A DNA stretch of 64,000 nucleotides from Pseudomonas taeanensis MS-3 (GTDB lineage: Bacteria; Pseudomonadota; Gammaproteobacteria; Pseudomonadales; Pseudomonadaceae): contig NZ_AWSQ01000002.1 of assembly GCF_000498575.2 (NCBI RefSeq), forward strand, positions 550,901-614,900, written 5' to 3'. The notes beneath the pieces are model-generated. The model saw only the letters and a program-made list of their open reading frames with translations, did not search any database and was not told where the DNA came from. Both the position numbers and the translations under genes were made by a program. Shown here in pieces: positions 35,780 to 43,302 of the stretch (within the stretch, counting starts at the first letter, position 1; each line of letters starts with the position of its first letter).

Positions 35780-37108
35780 ATGCAGCAGTCCCAGCCGGTG
35801 GCGAATGCTTGGCGCATTTTGTTCCTGCTTTTCCTTGCCAATCTGTTCAATTTCTTCGATCGCAGCATCCCGGCGATCATCATCGAGCCGATTCGCCTGG
35901 AATGGAGCCTCAGCGACTTTCAGTTGGGCTTGATCGGTACCGCGTTTACCATCGTCTATGCGGTTGCCGGTGTGCCCTTGGGGCGCATGGCCGATACCGG
36001 CTCGCGGCGCAAGATCATGGGCTGGGGGCTGACGGTGTGGAGTGGCCTGACCGCGGTCAACGGTCTGGCCTGGAACTTCTGGAGCTTTTTGCTGGTGCGC
36101 ATGGGGGTGGGTATTGGCGAGGCCAGTTATGCGCCGGCGGCCAACTCGCTGATCGGTGACCTGTTTCCGGCACACAAGCGCGCGCGGGCCATGGGCATTT
36201 TCATGCTGGGCTTGCCGCTGGGCCTGCTGCTTGCCTTCTTCACCATCGGCGCCATGGTCAAGGCCTTCGACAGTTGGCGCGCACCTTTCTTTATCGCCGC
36301 AGTGCCGGGGCTGATCCTGGCGTTGTTCATGTTTTTCATCAAAGAACCCAAGCGTGGTGGCGCTGAGGCCGTGCAGGTGGCGGTCGAGCCGGTGCGGCAA
36401 CCATTGCGTAAGGTCCTGGCGATTCGCACGTTCTGGTGGTTGGTGATCGCCGGGCTGACCTTCAACTTCGCCACTTATGCGTGCAACTCCTTCATGGTGC
36501 CAATGCTGCAGCGCTATTTCCTGTTGCCGCTGGAGCAGGCGGCCGTGGCCACCGGGGTAATCGTCGGTGTGACCGGCTTGTTCGGTCTGACGCTCGGCGG
36601 TTGGCTGGCGGACCGGATTCATCAGAAGTCCGAATCCGGGCGTCTACTGTTTGCCGCCCTGAGCATGCTGGTTGCGGCGGGATGTACCGGTTATGCGCTG
36701 TTCTCCGGGCACATCGCCATCGGGCTGTTTGTTGCGCTGTTCAGCATTGGCTGGCTGTTTTCCTACAACTTCTACACCTGCGTCTATACGGCGATTCAGG
36801 ATGTGGTCGAGCCGCGTCTGCGGGCGACCGCCATGGCCCTGTTCTTCGCCGGCCTGTACCTGCTGGGCGGGGGGCTGGGTCCCATCGCGGTGGGGCTGTT
36901 GTCCGATTACTTCGCCAATGCGGCGATGCTCGCCGCTGGCGCCACGCAGATGAACGAAACCTTCAAGGCGGTGGGCTTGCATGACGCGATGTACCTGATC
37001 CCCGTGGCACTGTTTCTCACCATGCTGACGCTGGTGCAGGCGTCGCGCTGTTTCACGCGGGACGCTGCGCGGATGCGCGCGGGCATGCTGGAGGCGGTGC
37101 CGGCCTAG
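35780..37108 (+). CDS. MFS transporter, Spinster-like
   Basis: This encodes 442 residues with twelve hydrophobic segments and MFS landmarks: FLANLFNFFDRSIPAIIIEP in the first helix, GVPLGRMADTGSRRKIMGWG (motif A, loop 2-3), LLVRMGVGIGEASYAPAANS and LGGWLADRIHQKSESGRLLF (second motif A). The sequence pattern (NxFDR and IGEASYxPAA) is that of the Spinster-like branch. The substrate is unknown. It is a single-gene unit between a diguanylate cyclase and rapA, convergent with rapA across a 30-bp palindromic terminator. Confidence 0.9.
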   Translation: MQQSQPVANAWRILFLLFLANLFNFFDRSIPAIIIEPIRLEWSLSDFQLGLIGTAFTIVYAVAGVPLGRMADTGSRRKIMGWGLTVWSGLTAVNGLAWNFWSFLLVRMGVGIGEASYAPAANSLIGDLFPAHKRARAMGIFMLGLPLGLLLAFFTIGAMVKAFDSWRAPFFIAAVPGLILALFMFFIKEPKRGGAEAVQVAVEPVRQPLRKVLAIRTFWWLVIAGLTFNFATYACNSFMVPMLQRYFLLPLEQAAVATGVIVGVTGLFGLTLGGWLADRIHQKSESGRLLFAALSMLVAAGCTGYALFSGHIAIGLFVALFSIGWLFSYNFYTCVYTAIQDVVEPRLRATAMALFFAGLYLLGGGLGPIAVGLLSDYFANAAMLAAGATQMNETFKAVGLHDAMYLIPVALFLTMLTLVQASRCFTRDAARMRAGMLEAVPA

Positions 37109-37174
37109 TGGCCCAGGGGTGCAAATGTACGGGCCGCCACAGATATAGACTCGCCCGGGATTTGTTTGCACCCA

Positions 37175-37204
37175 CAATAAGGCCCGCAATTGCGGGCCTT
37201 ATTG
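37175..37204. terminator. 30-bp perfect palindromic bidirectional terminator
   Basis: CAATAAGGCCCGCAA (37175-37189) is followed directly by its reverse complement TTGCGGGCCTTATTG. It serves the convergent MFS and rapA genes; T-containing arms occur on both sides. Confidence 0.85.
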
Positions 37205-37229
37205 TTGAGCGGGTGTACGCCAGTCGAGG

Positions 37230-40073
37230 TTAGCCGGCCACCAGTACCCGAATCGCCTCCAGGCGCAGCGCCGCCTTGTCGAGCAAACCCAGGCCTTGCT
37301 CCAGTTGCTGGCGCAGGGCGTCCAGTTCGCTGTCGCGTACGCTTGGGTTGACCGCCTGCAAGGCGGTCAGGCGGGTCAGCTCCTCATCGACGTCGGCGGC
37401 CAGGCGGCGTTTCGCTTCGGCAACCCGCTCGACGTGGCGCGGTGCGACTTTCTCTTCGCCGGCATTGATCTGCGGGTTGAGTGCGTCGCGCTGGGCCTGA
37501 ACGAACTTGTTGGCGCTGGCGCGGGGTACGCTTTCCAACTGGTCGTTGAGAGTCTCGAAACCCACCTTGTGGGCCAGGTCGTTGCCGTTGGCGTCCAGCA
37601 GGCAGCGCAATGCCTCAGGTGGCAGGTAGCGCCCCAGTTGCAGGGCGCGCGGGGCGACCACTTCGCTGACGTAAAGCAATTCCAGCAGCACGGTGCCGGG
37701 TTTCAGTGCCTTGTTCTTGATCAGGGCCACGCCGGTGTTGCCCATCGAGCCCGAGCGCACCAGATCCATGCCGCCTTGCACCATCGGGTGTTCCCAGGTG
37801 AGGAACTGCATGTCCTCGCGCGCCAGCGCCAGGTCGCGGTCGTAGGTGATGGTCACGCCTTCGTCGTCGCCTAGCGGGAAGCTGGCATCCAGCATCTTCT
37901 CGCTGGGGCGCAGGATCAGGGCGTTTTCCGAGTGGTCTTCGCTGTCGATGCCAAAGGCATCGAACAACTGCTCCATGTAGATCGGCAGGGCGAACTGGTC
38001 GTCCTGCTCGAGGATCGCCTCGACCAGCGCCTCGCCTTCGCCCGCGCCGCCGGAGTTGAGTTCCAGCAGGCGGTCACGGCCGGCGTGCAGCTCACCCTCG
38101 AGGCGTTCGCGCTCGGCTTTGGCTTCGTTCAGCATGCTCTGCCATTCATCGTCGTCGCCACTTTCCAGCATCGGCAGCAAACGGCTGCCGTACTGGTGCT
38201 GCAGGGCGTTGCCGGTCGGGCAGGTGGCGAGGAAGGCGTTCAGACCCTGGTGGTACCACTGGAACAGGCGCTCTTGCGGGCTGTTTTCCAGGTAGGGCAC
38301 GTGCAACTGAATACGGTGTTTCTGGCCGATGCGGTCGAGACGGCCGATGCGCTGTTCGAGCAGGTCCGGGTGGGCCGGCAGGTCGAACAGCACCAGGTGA
38401 TGGGCGAACTGGAAGTTGCGACCCTCACTGCCGATTTCCGAGCAGACCAGCACCTGGGCACCGAACTCTTCGTCGGCAAAGTAAGCCGCGGCGCGATCGC
38501 GTTCGAGGATGCTCATGCCTTCGTGGAACACCGTGGCGGGAATGCCCTTGCGCACGCGCAGGGCGTCTTCCAGGTCCATGGCGGTCTCGGCGTGGGCGCA
38601 GATCACCAGAACCTTGAATTTCTTCAGCATCTTCAGGGTGTCGACCAGCCACTCGACGCGCGGGTCGAAGCGCCACCAGCGCTGGTCCTCGTCGATTTCG
38701 GCCTGGGCCTGGTAGCTGACTTCCGGATACAGGTCGGGGTGCTCGCCAATCGGCAGCTCCATGTACTCGTCCGGGCTCGCCAGCGGGTAGGGGTGCAGGT
38801 CGCGCTCAGGGAAGCCCTGGACCGCCGCGCGGGTGTTGCGAAATAGCAAACGGCCGGTGCCGTGACGGTCGAGCAGCTCGCGCACCAGGCGCGCGGACGC
38901 CTCGCTGTCACCCGCCTTGACCGCGGCCAGCAGGCCTTCGCCCTCACTGCCGAGGAAGTCATGAATGGTCTGGTGGGCGGCGGGCGACAGGCTGCCTTGG
39001 TCCAGCAGTTCCTGTACCGCTTCGGCGACCGGGCGGTAGTGGGCACTTTCGGCGCGGAAGGCTTCGAGGTCGTGGAAACGGTTCGGGTCGAGCAGGCGCA
39101 GGCGGGCGAAGTGGCTGTCCTGACCCAGCTGCTCGGGCGTGGCGGTAAGCAGCAATACGGCGGGGATGACCCCTGCCAGTTGCTCGACCAGGGTGTATTC
39201 CGGGCTGGCGCGATCCGGGTGCCATACCAAGTGGTGCGCTTCGTCGACCACCAGCAGATCCCAGCCGGCAGCGAACAGCGCGTCCTGGGCCTTGTCGTCC
39301 TCGCACAGCCATTCCAGGGCCACCAGGGCCAACTGGCAGTCCTCGAACGGATTGCTGGCATCGCTCTCGATGAAACGCTCCTGGTCGAACAGCGCCACTT
39401 CCAGGTTGAAGCGGCGGCGCATCTCCACCAGCCACTGGTGTTGCAGGTTCTCCGGTACCAGGATCAGCACGCGGTTGGCGCGGCCGGAGAGCAGCTGGCG
39501 ATGGATCACCAGACCAGCCTCAATGGTCTTGCCCAGACCCACTTCGTCGGCCAGCAGCACCCGCGGGGCGATGCGGTCGGCGACTTCACGGGCGATGTGC
39601 AGCTGGTGGGCAATCGGTTGCGCACGCACGCCGCCCAGGCCCCAGAGCGAGGACTGCAACTGGCGACTGGTGAATTCGAGAGTGCGGTAGCGCAGGGCGA
39701 ACCAGGGCAGCGGGTCGATCTGACCGGCGAACAGGCGGTCGCTGGCCAGGCGGAACTGGATGAAGTTGGACAGCTGAGTTTCCGGCAGGGTGACGCTCTG
39801 GTTCTGCCCATCGAGGCCGTGGTATACCAGCAGGCCGTCGATGTCATCGACTTCCTGTACGGTCAGTTTCCAGCCTTCGAAATGGGTGATCTCATCGCCG
39901 GGCGAGAAGCGCACACGGGTCAGGGGCGCATTGCGCGCGGCGTATTGGCGGGTTTCGCCGGTGGCCGGGTAGAGCACCGTGAGCATGCGGCCTTCCTGCA
40001 TCAGGACGGTGCCCAAACCCAACTCTGCCTCGCTGTCACTGATCCAGCGTTGCCCCGGTTCGTATTGCGCCAT
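37230..40073 (-). CDS. rapA: RNA polymerase-associated ATPase RapA (HepA)
   Basis: This encodes 947 residues, the length of Pseudomonas RapA, a Swi2/Snf2-type ATPase that recycles stalled RNA polymerase. Visible are the N-terminal Tudor-like RNAP-binding part ([20 protein letters not shown]), Walker [21 protein letters not shown] (~residues 170-189), DEAH-box [32 protein letters not shown], the C-terminal helicase motif [20 protein letters not shown] and motif [18 protein letters not shown]. The start at 40073 ([12 protein letters not shown]) fits the family; the frame to 40166 is unsupported. Convergent with the MFS gene. Confidence 0.96.
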   Translation of the reverse strand: MAQYEPGQRWISDSEAELGLGTVLMQEGRMLTVLYPATGETRQYAARNAPLTRVRFSPGDEITHFEGWKLTVQEVDDIDGLLVYHGLDGQNQSVTLPETQLSNFIQFRLASDRLFAGQIDPLPWFALRYRTLEFTSRQLQSSLWGLGGVRAQPIAHQLHIAREVADRIAPRVLLADEVGLGKTIEAGLVIHRQLLSGRANRVLILVPENLQHQWLVEMRRRFNLEVALFDQERFIESDASNPFEDCQLALVALEWLCEDDKAQDALFAAGWDLLVVDEAHHLVWHPDRASPEYTLVEQLAGVIPAVLLLTATPEQLGQDSHFARLRLLDPNRFHDLEAFRAESAHYRPVAEAVQELLDQGSLSPAAHQTIHDFLGSEGEGLLAAVKAGDSEASARLVRELLDRHGTGRLLFRNTRAAVQGFPERDLHPYPLASPDEYMELPIGEHPDLYPEVSYQAQAEIDEDQRWWRFDPRVEWLVDTLKMLKKFKVLVICAHAETAMDLEDALRVRKGIPATVFHEGMSILERDRAAAYFADEEFGAQVLVCSEIGSEGRNFQFAHHLVLFDLPAHPDLLEQRIGRLDRIGQKHRIQLHVPYLENSPQERLFQWYHQGLNAFLATCPTGNALQHQYGSRLLPMLESGDDDEWQSMLNEAKAERERLEGELHAGRDRLLELNSGGAGEGEALVEAILEQDDQFALPIYMEQLFDAFGIDSEDHSENALILRPSEKMLDASFPLGDDEGVTITYDRDLALAREDMQFLTWEHPMVQGGMDLVRSGSMGNTGVALIKNKALKPGTVLLELLYVSEVVAPRALQLGRYLPPEALRCLLDANGNDLAHKVGFETLNDQLESVPRASANKFVQAQRDALNPQINAGEEKVAPRHVERVAEAKRRLAADVDEELTRLTALQAVNPSVRDSELDALRQQLEQGLGLLDKAALRLEAIRVLVAG

Positions 40074-40237
40074 GCCTGTCTCCCGCGTGAAAAAGCCGGC
40101 TATGGTAACGGAACGCCACGCCAAGACCAAAGACGCAATGGCACTTAGCGAGCTAACTTCAGTCAAAAGTGTAGCGAGGCTGCCTCAAGTCGGCGTTTAC
40201 CTGGCCGACAGACTGACCAAAGGAGAGGCTGAATAAC

Positions 40238-40534
40238 GTGCTACCGCCCATTCCCCAAAGCCTGGTACCGGTCACTGCCCAGCAGGACGTGATCAAACCC
40301 AGGCCCGACATTCCGCCGGTGACGCCGGTTCAGGAAAGCTCCAAAGAGAGTGCCTTGAGCCTGGATAAACGTCATCCACAGGATGCCGAGGAGTTGTTGC
40401 GCGAAGAGCAGCGGCGTCGCCAGAGGCGCGGTTACACCCCGGAGCAACTGGCGGCGGGCGAAGTGGACGAGGCCGATGAGGCGGCGCTCGACGAGTTGCC
40501 CCGCCAAGGTGTGTGGGTAGATGTGGAGGTCTGA
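40238..40534 (+). CDS. 98-residue Pro/Glu-rich protein, first gene of the alkB operon
   Basis: This encodes 98 residues with a Pro-rich, probably disordered N-terminus (MLPPIPQSLVPVTAQQDVIK) and an acidic/basic helical C-terminal half (AEELLREEQRRRQRRGYTPE, then LDELPRQGVWVDVEV). The start is a GTG at 40238 with an AAAGGAGAGG site upstream. I recognise no domain, though similar short proteins are common in Pseudomonas next to rapA. It overlaps or nearly abuts the alkB start region and probably shares its transcript. Function unknown. Confidence 0.75.
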   Translation: MLPPIPQSLVPVTAQQDVIKPRPDIPPVTPVQESSKESALSLDKRHPQDAEELLREEQRRRQRRGYTPEQLAAGEVDEADEAALDELPRQGVWVDVEV

Positions 40535-40572
40535 ATGCCTGGGTTCCATACCGCTACAGAGCCGAGCTGCCT

Positions 40573-41175
40573 GTGAACCTTTTCAATGACAACCAATTGC
40601 ATCTGACGCATGCCGAACTCGACTTTCAGTCGGACTGGCTGGATAGCACGACGGCGGATCTGTGGTTCAACCAATTACTCGATGAAACCCCCTGGCAGCA
40701 ACCGCAGGTGCGGTTGTATGGCCGCGTCTGTCCGGTGCCGCGTCTGCTCGCCTGGTACGGCGATGCCGAGGCCCGTTATCGTTACTCCGGTCAAACTCAT
40801 CAGCCGCTGCCCTGGACGCCGCTGTTGCAGACCATACGTACGCGAGTGGTCGAGGCCGTCGGCGAGCCACTGAACGGCGTGTTGCTCAACTATTACCGCG
40901 ACGGGCAGGACTCCATGGGCTGGCACAGCGACGACGAAGCCGAGCTGGGCCGCGAGCCCTTGGTCGCTTCGCTCAGTCTGGGTGGCACCCGGCGTTTCGA
41001 TCTGCGCCGCAAAGGGCAGTCGCGCATCGAGCACTCCTTAGCGCTTAATCATGGCTCGCTGCTGGTCATGCGCGGGCCGACGCAGCATTATTGGCAGCAC
41101 CAAGTGGCGAAGACGGGCAGCCCCTGTGTGCCGCGCCTGAACCTGACATTCCGCTTAATCCGGTCTCCAGCATGA
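40573..41175 (+). CDS. alkB: alpha-ketoglutarate-dependent dioxygenase AlkB
   Basis: This encodes about 200 residues. AlkB enzymes remove methyl groups from 1-methyladenine and 3-methylcytosine in DNA or RNA using Fe(II) and 2-oxoglutarate. The core is visible: LLNYYRDGQDSMGWHSDDEA with the first Fe ligands H and D (~residue 117), LGREPLVASLSLGGTRRFDL, the third ligand in PTQHYWQHQV (~residues 167-176) and the oxoglutarate-binding VPRLNLTFRLI (~residues 186-196). Size and order fit the ALKBH2/3-like group. The start is uncertain: GTG 40573 is used, and GTG 40513, inside the upstream gene, is an alternative. The stop overlaps the next gene by four bases. Confidence 0.9.
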   Translation: MNLFNDNQLHLTHAELDFQSDWLDSTTADLWFNQLLDETPWQQPQVRLYGRVCPVPRLLAWYGDAEARYRYSGQTHQPLPWTPLLQTIRTRVVEAVGEPLNGVLLNYYRDGQDSMGWHSDDEAELGREPLVASLSLGGTRRFDLRRKGQSRIEHSLALNHGSLLVMRGPTQHYWQHQVAKTGSPCVPRLNLTFRLIRSPA

Positions 41176-41333
41176 GTAATGACGACAAACTGATCGACTT
41201 CGGCGCCGAGCGCGACAAGCGTATCCACGACCTGCGCGACAAGAAGCTCAACGAGATGCGCCAGGCCTTCGAGCAAGCGCTGCCGTTGCCCTCGGGCAAG
41301 AAAAAGTCGAAAAGCAAACCGAAAAAGCGCTGA
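41172..41333 (+). CDS. 53-residue basic protein after alkB
   Basis: This encodes 53 residues: MSNDDKLIDFGAERDKRIHD, then LRDKKLNEMRQAFEQALPLP, ending in a Lys-rich tail (KKKSKSKPKKR). It is probably helical with a disordered nucleic-acid-binding tail. It starts at ATG 41172, which overlaps the alkB stop as ATGA, so it is translated by coupling. Too short to assign; a link to nucleic-acid repair is only suggested by position and charge. Confidence 0.7.
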   Translation: MSNDDKLIDFGAERDKRIHDLRDKKLNEMRQAFEQALPLPSGKKKSKSKPKKR

Positions 41334-41340
41334 GCCTCCC

Positions 41341-41376
41341 GGCTCCGTGGGCTCCGTGGGCTCCGTGGGCCCCGTG
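41341..41376 (+). repeat. four 9-bp tandem repeats
   Basis: GGCTCCGTG is repeated three times (41341-41367), then GGCCCCGTG (41368-41376), between the 53-residue gene and the ANR box of ccoM. It is non-coding; any role is unknown and slippage could vary the copy number. Confidence 0.85.
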
Positions 41377-41420
41377 AATCCGTCGTCTGGCGCTCCCGGC
41401 CGACGGCAAGCGCGCCACTG

Positions 41421-41434
41421 TTGATCCAGATCAA
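41421..41434 (+). promoter_or_regulatory. ANR/FNR box upstream of ccoM
   Basis: TTGATCCAGATCAA is a perfect match to the TTGAT-N4-ATCAA consensus. A TACCTT at 41457-41462 would be the -10; with transcription starting near 41469 the box centre is at about -41.5, the class II activating position. This predicts oxygen-limited induction of the gene at 41501. Confidence 0.88.
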
Positions 41435-41500
41435 TGCCCGTTGCCTCGCCGCCACGTACCTTGCAGTCATTCCCAGCAAGGACTGGTGCAGGAGGCAAGC

Positions 41501-41617
41501 ATGTTTATCGATGTGGTGGTTCTCGCCGGTATCGGCACCGTCGGCCTGATGGTCGCGTTCTTCGCCGGCGTCGGTTATTTCATCTGGAAGGATTCGCACA
41601 AGCGCAAGACGCGCTGA
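41501..41617 (+). CDS. ccoM: CcoM-like subunit of cbb3 cytochrome c oxidase
   Basis: This encodes 38 residues. It begins MFIDVVVLAGIGTVGLMVAF, followed by FAGVGYFIWKDSHKRKTR, giving one transmembrane helix and a positively charged C-terminus. A strong ribosome site (GCAGGAGG) lies eight bases before ATG 41501. The sequence resembles, from memory, CcoM of P. stutzeri, a small subunit that stabilises cbb3 oxidase. No ccoNOQP genes are in the window, so it is an orphan subunit gene. Its promoter holds a perfect ANR box, consistent with a microaerobic oxidase. A terminator follows 32 bp on. Confidence 0.82.
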   Translation: MFIDVVVLAGIGTVGLMVAFFAGVGYFIWKDSHKRKTR

Positions 41618-41649
41618 ATCCCTCCGGCAACGGGCACGCAAGGCAATTC

Positions 41650-41674
41650 GGGCGACTTAGGTCGCCCTTTTTTT
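41650..41674 (+). terminator. intrinsic terminator of ccoM
   Basis: GGGCGAC (41650-41656), loop TTAG, GTCGCCC (41661-41667), then TTTTTTT. It makes ccoM a monocistronic unit. Confidence 0.92.
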
Positions 41675-41773
41675 GTTTTCTGCATGGGCGCGAGCGCCAG
41701 TTCTCTGCCTGCTCTTGGTTCATCGGTCTGCCCAGTCAGTGCGTGGCAGTGGGGCCTCTGGCGTGGTCGCCAT

Positions 41774-42041
41774 TAGCAGGCCGTTGAAAAACTACTGCGC
41801 TAGGCTATGCCGCGTTGAAATCGGCCCGGGACGCGGCGCCTCAAATGCTCATTTACAACAGGTAAACTGCGCTTTTGATTCGCTACGCTCACCCTGCGAG
41901 CCAGCCTCCGGCTGTTACTCCGCTTCGCTACGTTGCGGCCTTTTTCGCCTTGTGACCCACATGGATGTGGGAAATGCCGTTACCCGTAGGGAACGGGTGC
42001 GGCCCTAGCCGTCGCTCGCTACATTTTTCAACGGCCTGCTA
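41774..42041. mobile_element. MITE-like non-coding element, 268 bp
   Basis: The 18-bp ends TAGCAGGCCGTTGAAAAA (41774-41791) and the exact inverse (42024-42041) enclose 232 bp without a supported gene. If the outer TA is a target duplication, the inverted repeats are the 16 bp beginning GCAGGCC. The interior holds further hairpins, e.g. CCCACAT-GG-ATGTGGG (41956-41971) and ACCCGT-AGGGA-ACGGGT (41982-41998). I recall related sequences with the same ends as a dispersed family in pseudomonads and other bacteria. It lacks a transposase and would need one in trans. Confidence 0.75.
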
Positions 42042-42096
42042 GCGATATAGTGCAGGCTGATTGCCTCTGCCGATTCAGTGACTGCGGATACCTTGG

Positions 42097-43221
42097 ATGC
42101 CCGTTTACAGCCTGCACCGTTTGACCGAACTCGCGGCCACTACCTGGGATGGCCTGGTGCCTGAGCCGCAACCCTTTCTCCGCCATGCCTTTCTCACGGC
42201 CCTGGAAGACAGCGGCAGCGTCGGTGGGCGCACGGGCTGGCAAGCGGCGCATCAGGTGTTGCTGGACGACCAGGGGCAGCCGCTGGCGGCGCTGCCTGCG
42301 TACGTGAAAAACCATTCCTATGGCGAGTACGTGTTCGATCATGGCTGGGCCGACGCCTGCCAGCGCGCTGGGATCGCCTATTATCCCAAGCTGCTCGGCG
42401 CCATTCCCTTCTCGCCGGTGAGCGGCCCGCGCTTGCTCGGGGCCCCGGTCGCAGCGGCGCAGTTGCTCGATGAACTCACCGCGCAGCTGGAGTCTCAAGG
42501 TCTGTCCAGCCTGCATATCAACTTCACCGATGAGGCCGCCGATGCCCTGCTGCGGGGGCGGGAGGGCTGGCTGGAGCGACTCGGCTGCCAGTTCCACTGG
42601 CGCAACCGCGACTACCGGGACTTTCAGGATTTCCTCGACGGCCTGAGTTCACGCAAGCGCAAGCAGGTTCGCAAGGAACGCGAGCAGGTGGCAGGGCAGG
42701 GTATCGAGTTCGACTGGCGCGAGGGGCATCAGCTCAACGAGGCCGAGTGGGATTTCGTCTACCTGTGTTATGCCAATACCTACCAGGTGCGAGGCCAGGC
42801 GCCTTATCTGACCCGGACGTTCTTCAGCCTGTTGGCCGAGCGCATGCCCGAAGCGATCCGCGTGGTGCTGGCGCGTCGGGGCGCGCAGCCGGTGGCGATG
42901 GCCTTCAGCCTGACCGGCGCCGGCAGCTTATACGGCCGCTATTGGGGGTGTCTGGCGGAGTTCGACCGCCTGCACTTCGAGACCTGCTTCTACCAAGGCA
43001 TGGACTATGCCATCGCCCAGGGGCTGCAGCGCTTCGATGCCGGTGCCCAGGGTGAACACAAGTTGATCCGTGGCTTCGAGCCGGTGATCACCCGCTCCTG
43101 GCATTACCTCTGCCATCCGGGCCTGCGCGCGGCGGTGGCTAATTTTCTCGAGCAGGAGCGGGTCGGCGTACAGGGCTACAGCGAAGAAGCGCGCGGATTG
43201 CTGCCGTATCGCCAAGCTTGA
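42097..43221 (+). CDS. COG3146/DUF482 family N-acyltransferase-like protein
   Basis: This encodes 374 residues, soluble. Two GNAT/FemX-like halves are evident. Segments such as EPQPFLRHAFLTALEDSGSV, LLDDQGQPLAALPAYVKNHS, YGEYVFDHGWADACQRAG, YYPKLLGAIPFSPVSGPRLL and SRKRKQVRKEREQVAGQGI recall the COG3146 proteins annotated as putative peptidoglycan-related acyltransferases. The last part includes YRYWGCLAEFDRLHFETCFY-like YGRYWGCLAEFDRLHFETC and AGAQGEHKLIRGFEPVITRS. The reaction is unknown. The start lies 56 bp past the MITE-like element, which therefore forms part of its upstream region. Confidence 0.85.
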   Translation: MPVYSLHRLTELAATTWDGLVPEPQPFLRHAFLTALEDSGSVGGRTGWQAAHQVLLDDQGQPLAALPAYVKNHSYGEYVFDHGWADACQRAGIAYYPKLLGAIPFSPVSGPRLLGAPVAAAQLLDELTAQLESQGLSSLHINFTDEAADALLRGREGWLERLGCQFHWRNRDYRDFQDFLDGLSSRKRKQVRKEREQVAGQGIEFDWREGHQLNEAEWDFVYLCYANTYQVRGQAPYLTRTFFSLLAERMPEAIRVVLARRGAQPVAMAFSLTGAGSLYGRYWGCLAEFDRLHFETCFYQGMDYAIAQGLQRFDAGAQGEHKLIRGFEPVITRSWHYLCHPGLRAAVANFLEQERVGVQGYSEEARGLLPYRQA

Positions 43222-43302
43222 GGCGCGTATGGCAGCGTGTCTGAGCGAGCCGCGGTCGGTCCGAAATGCTGATCGCGGCCAAGGCCGCTGCCACGGGAAA
43301 CG

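Noticed and set aside
38862-40148. A 428-codon plus-strand frame opposite rapA
   Set aside because: Antisense to a firmly assigned gene with no independent support.
41341-41376. The 9-bp repeats considered as iterons of an origin
   Set aside because: Too few and too short, GC-rich, and no replication gene or AT-rich unwinding region nearby.
41774-42041. A transposase gene inside the inverted-repeat element
   Set aside because: The only frames inside are short, lack catalytic motifs and have no ribosome site.
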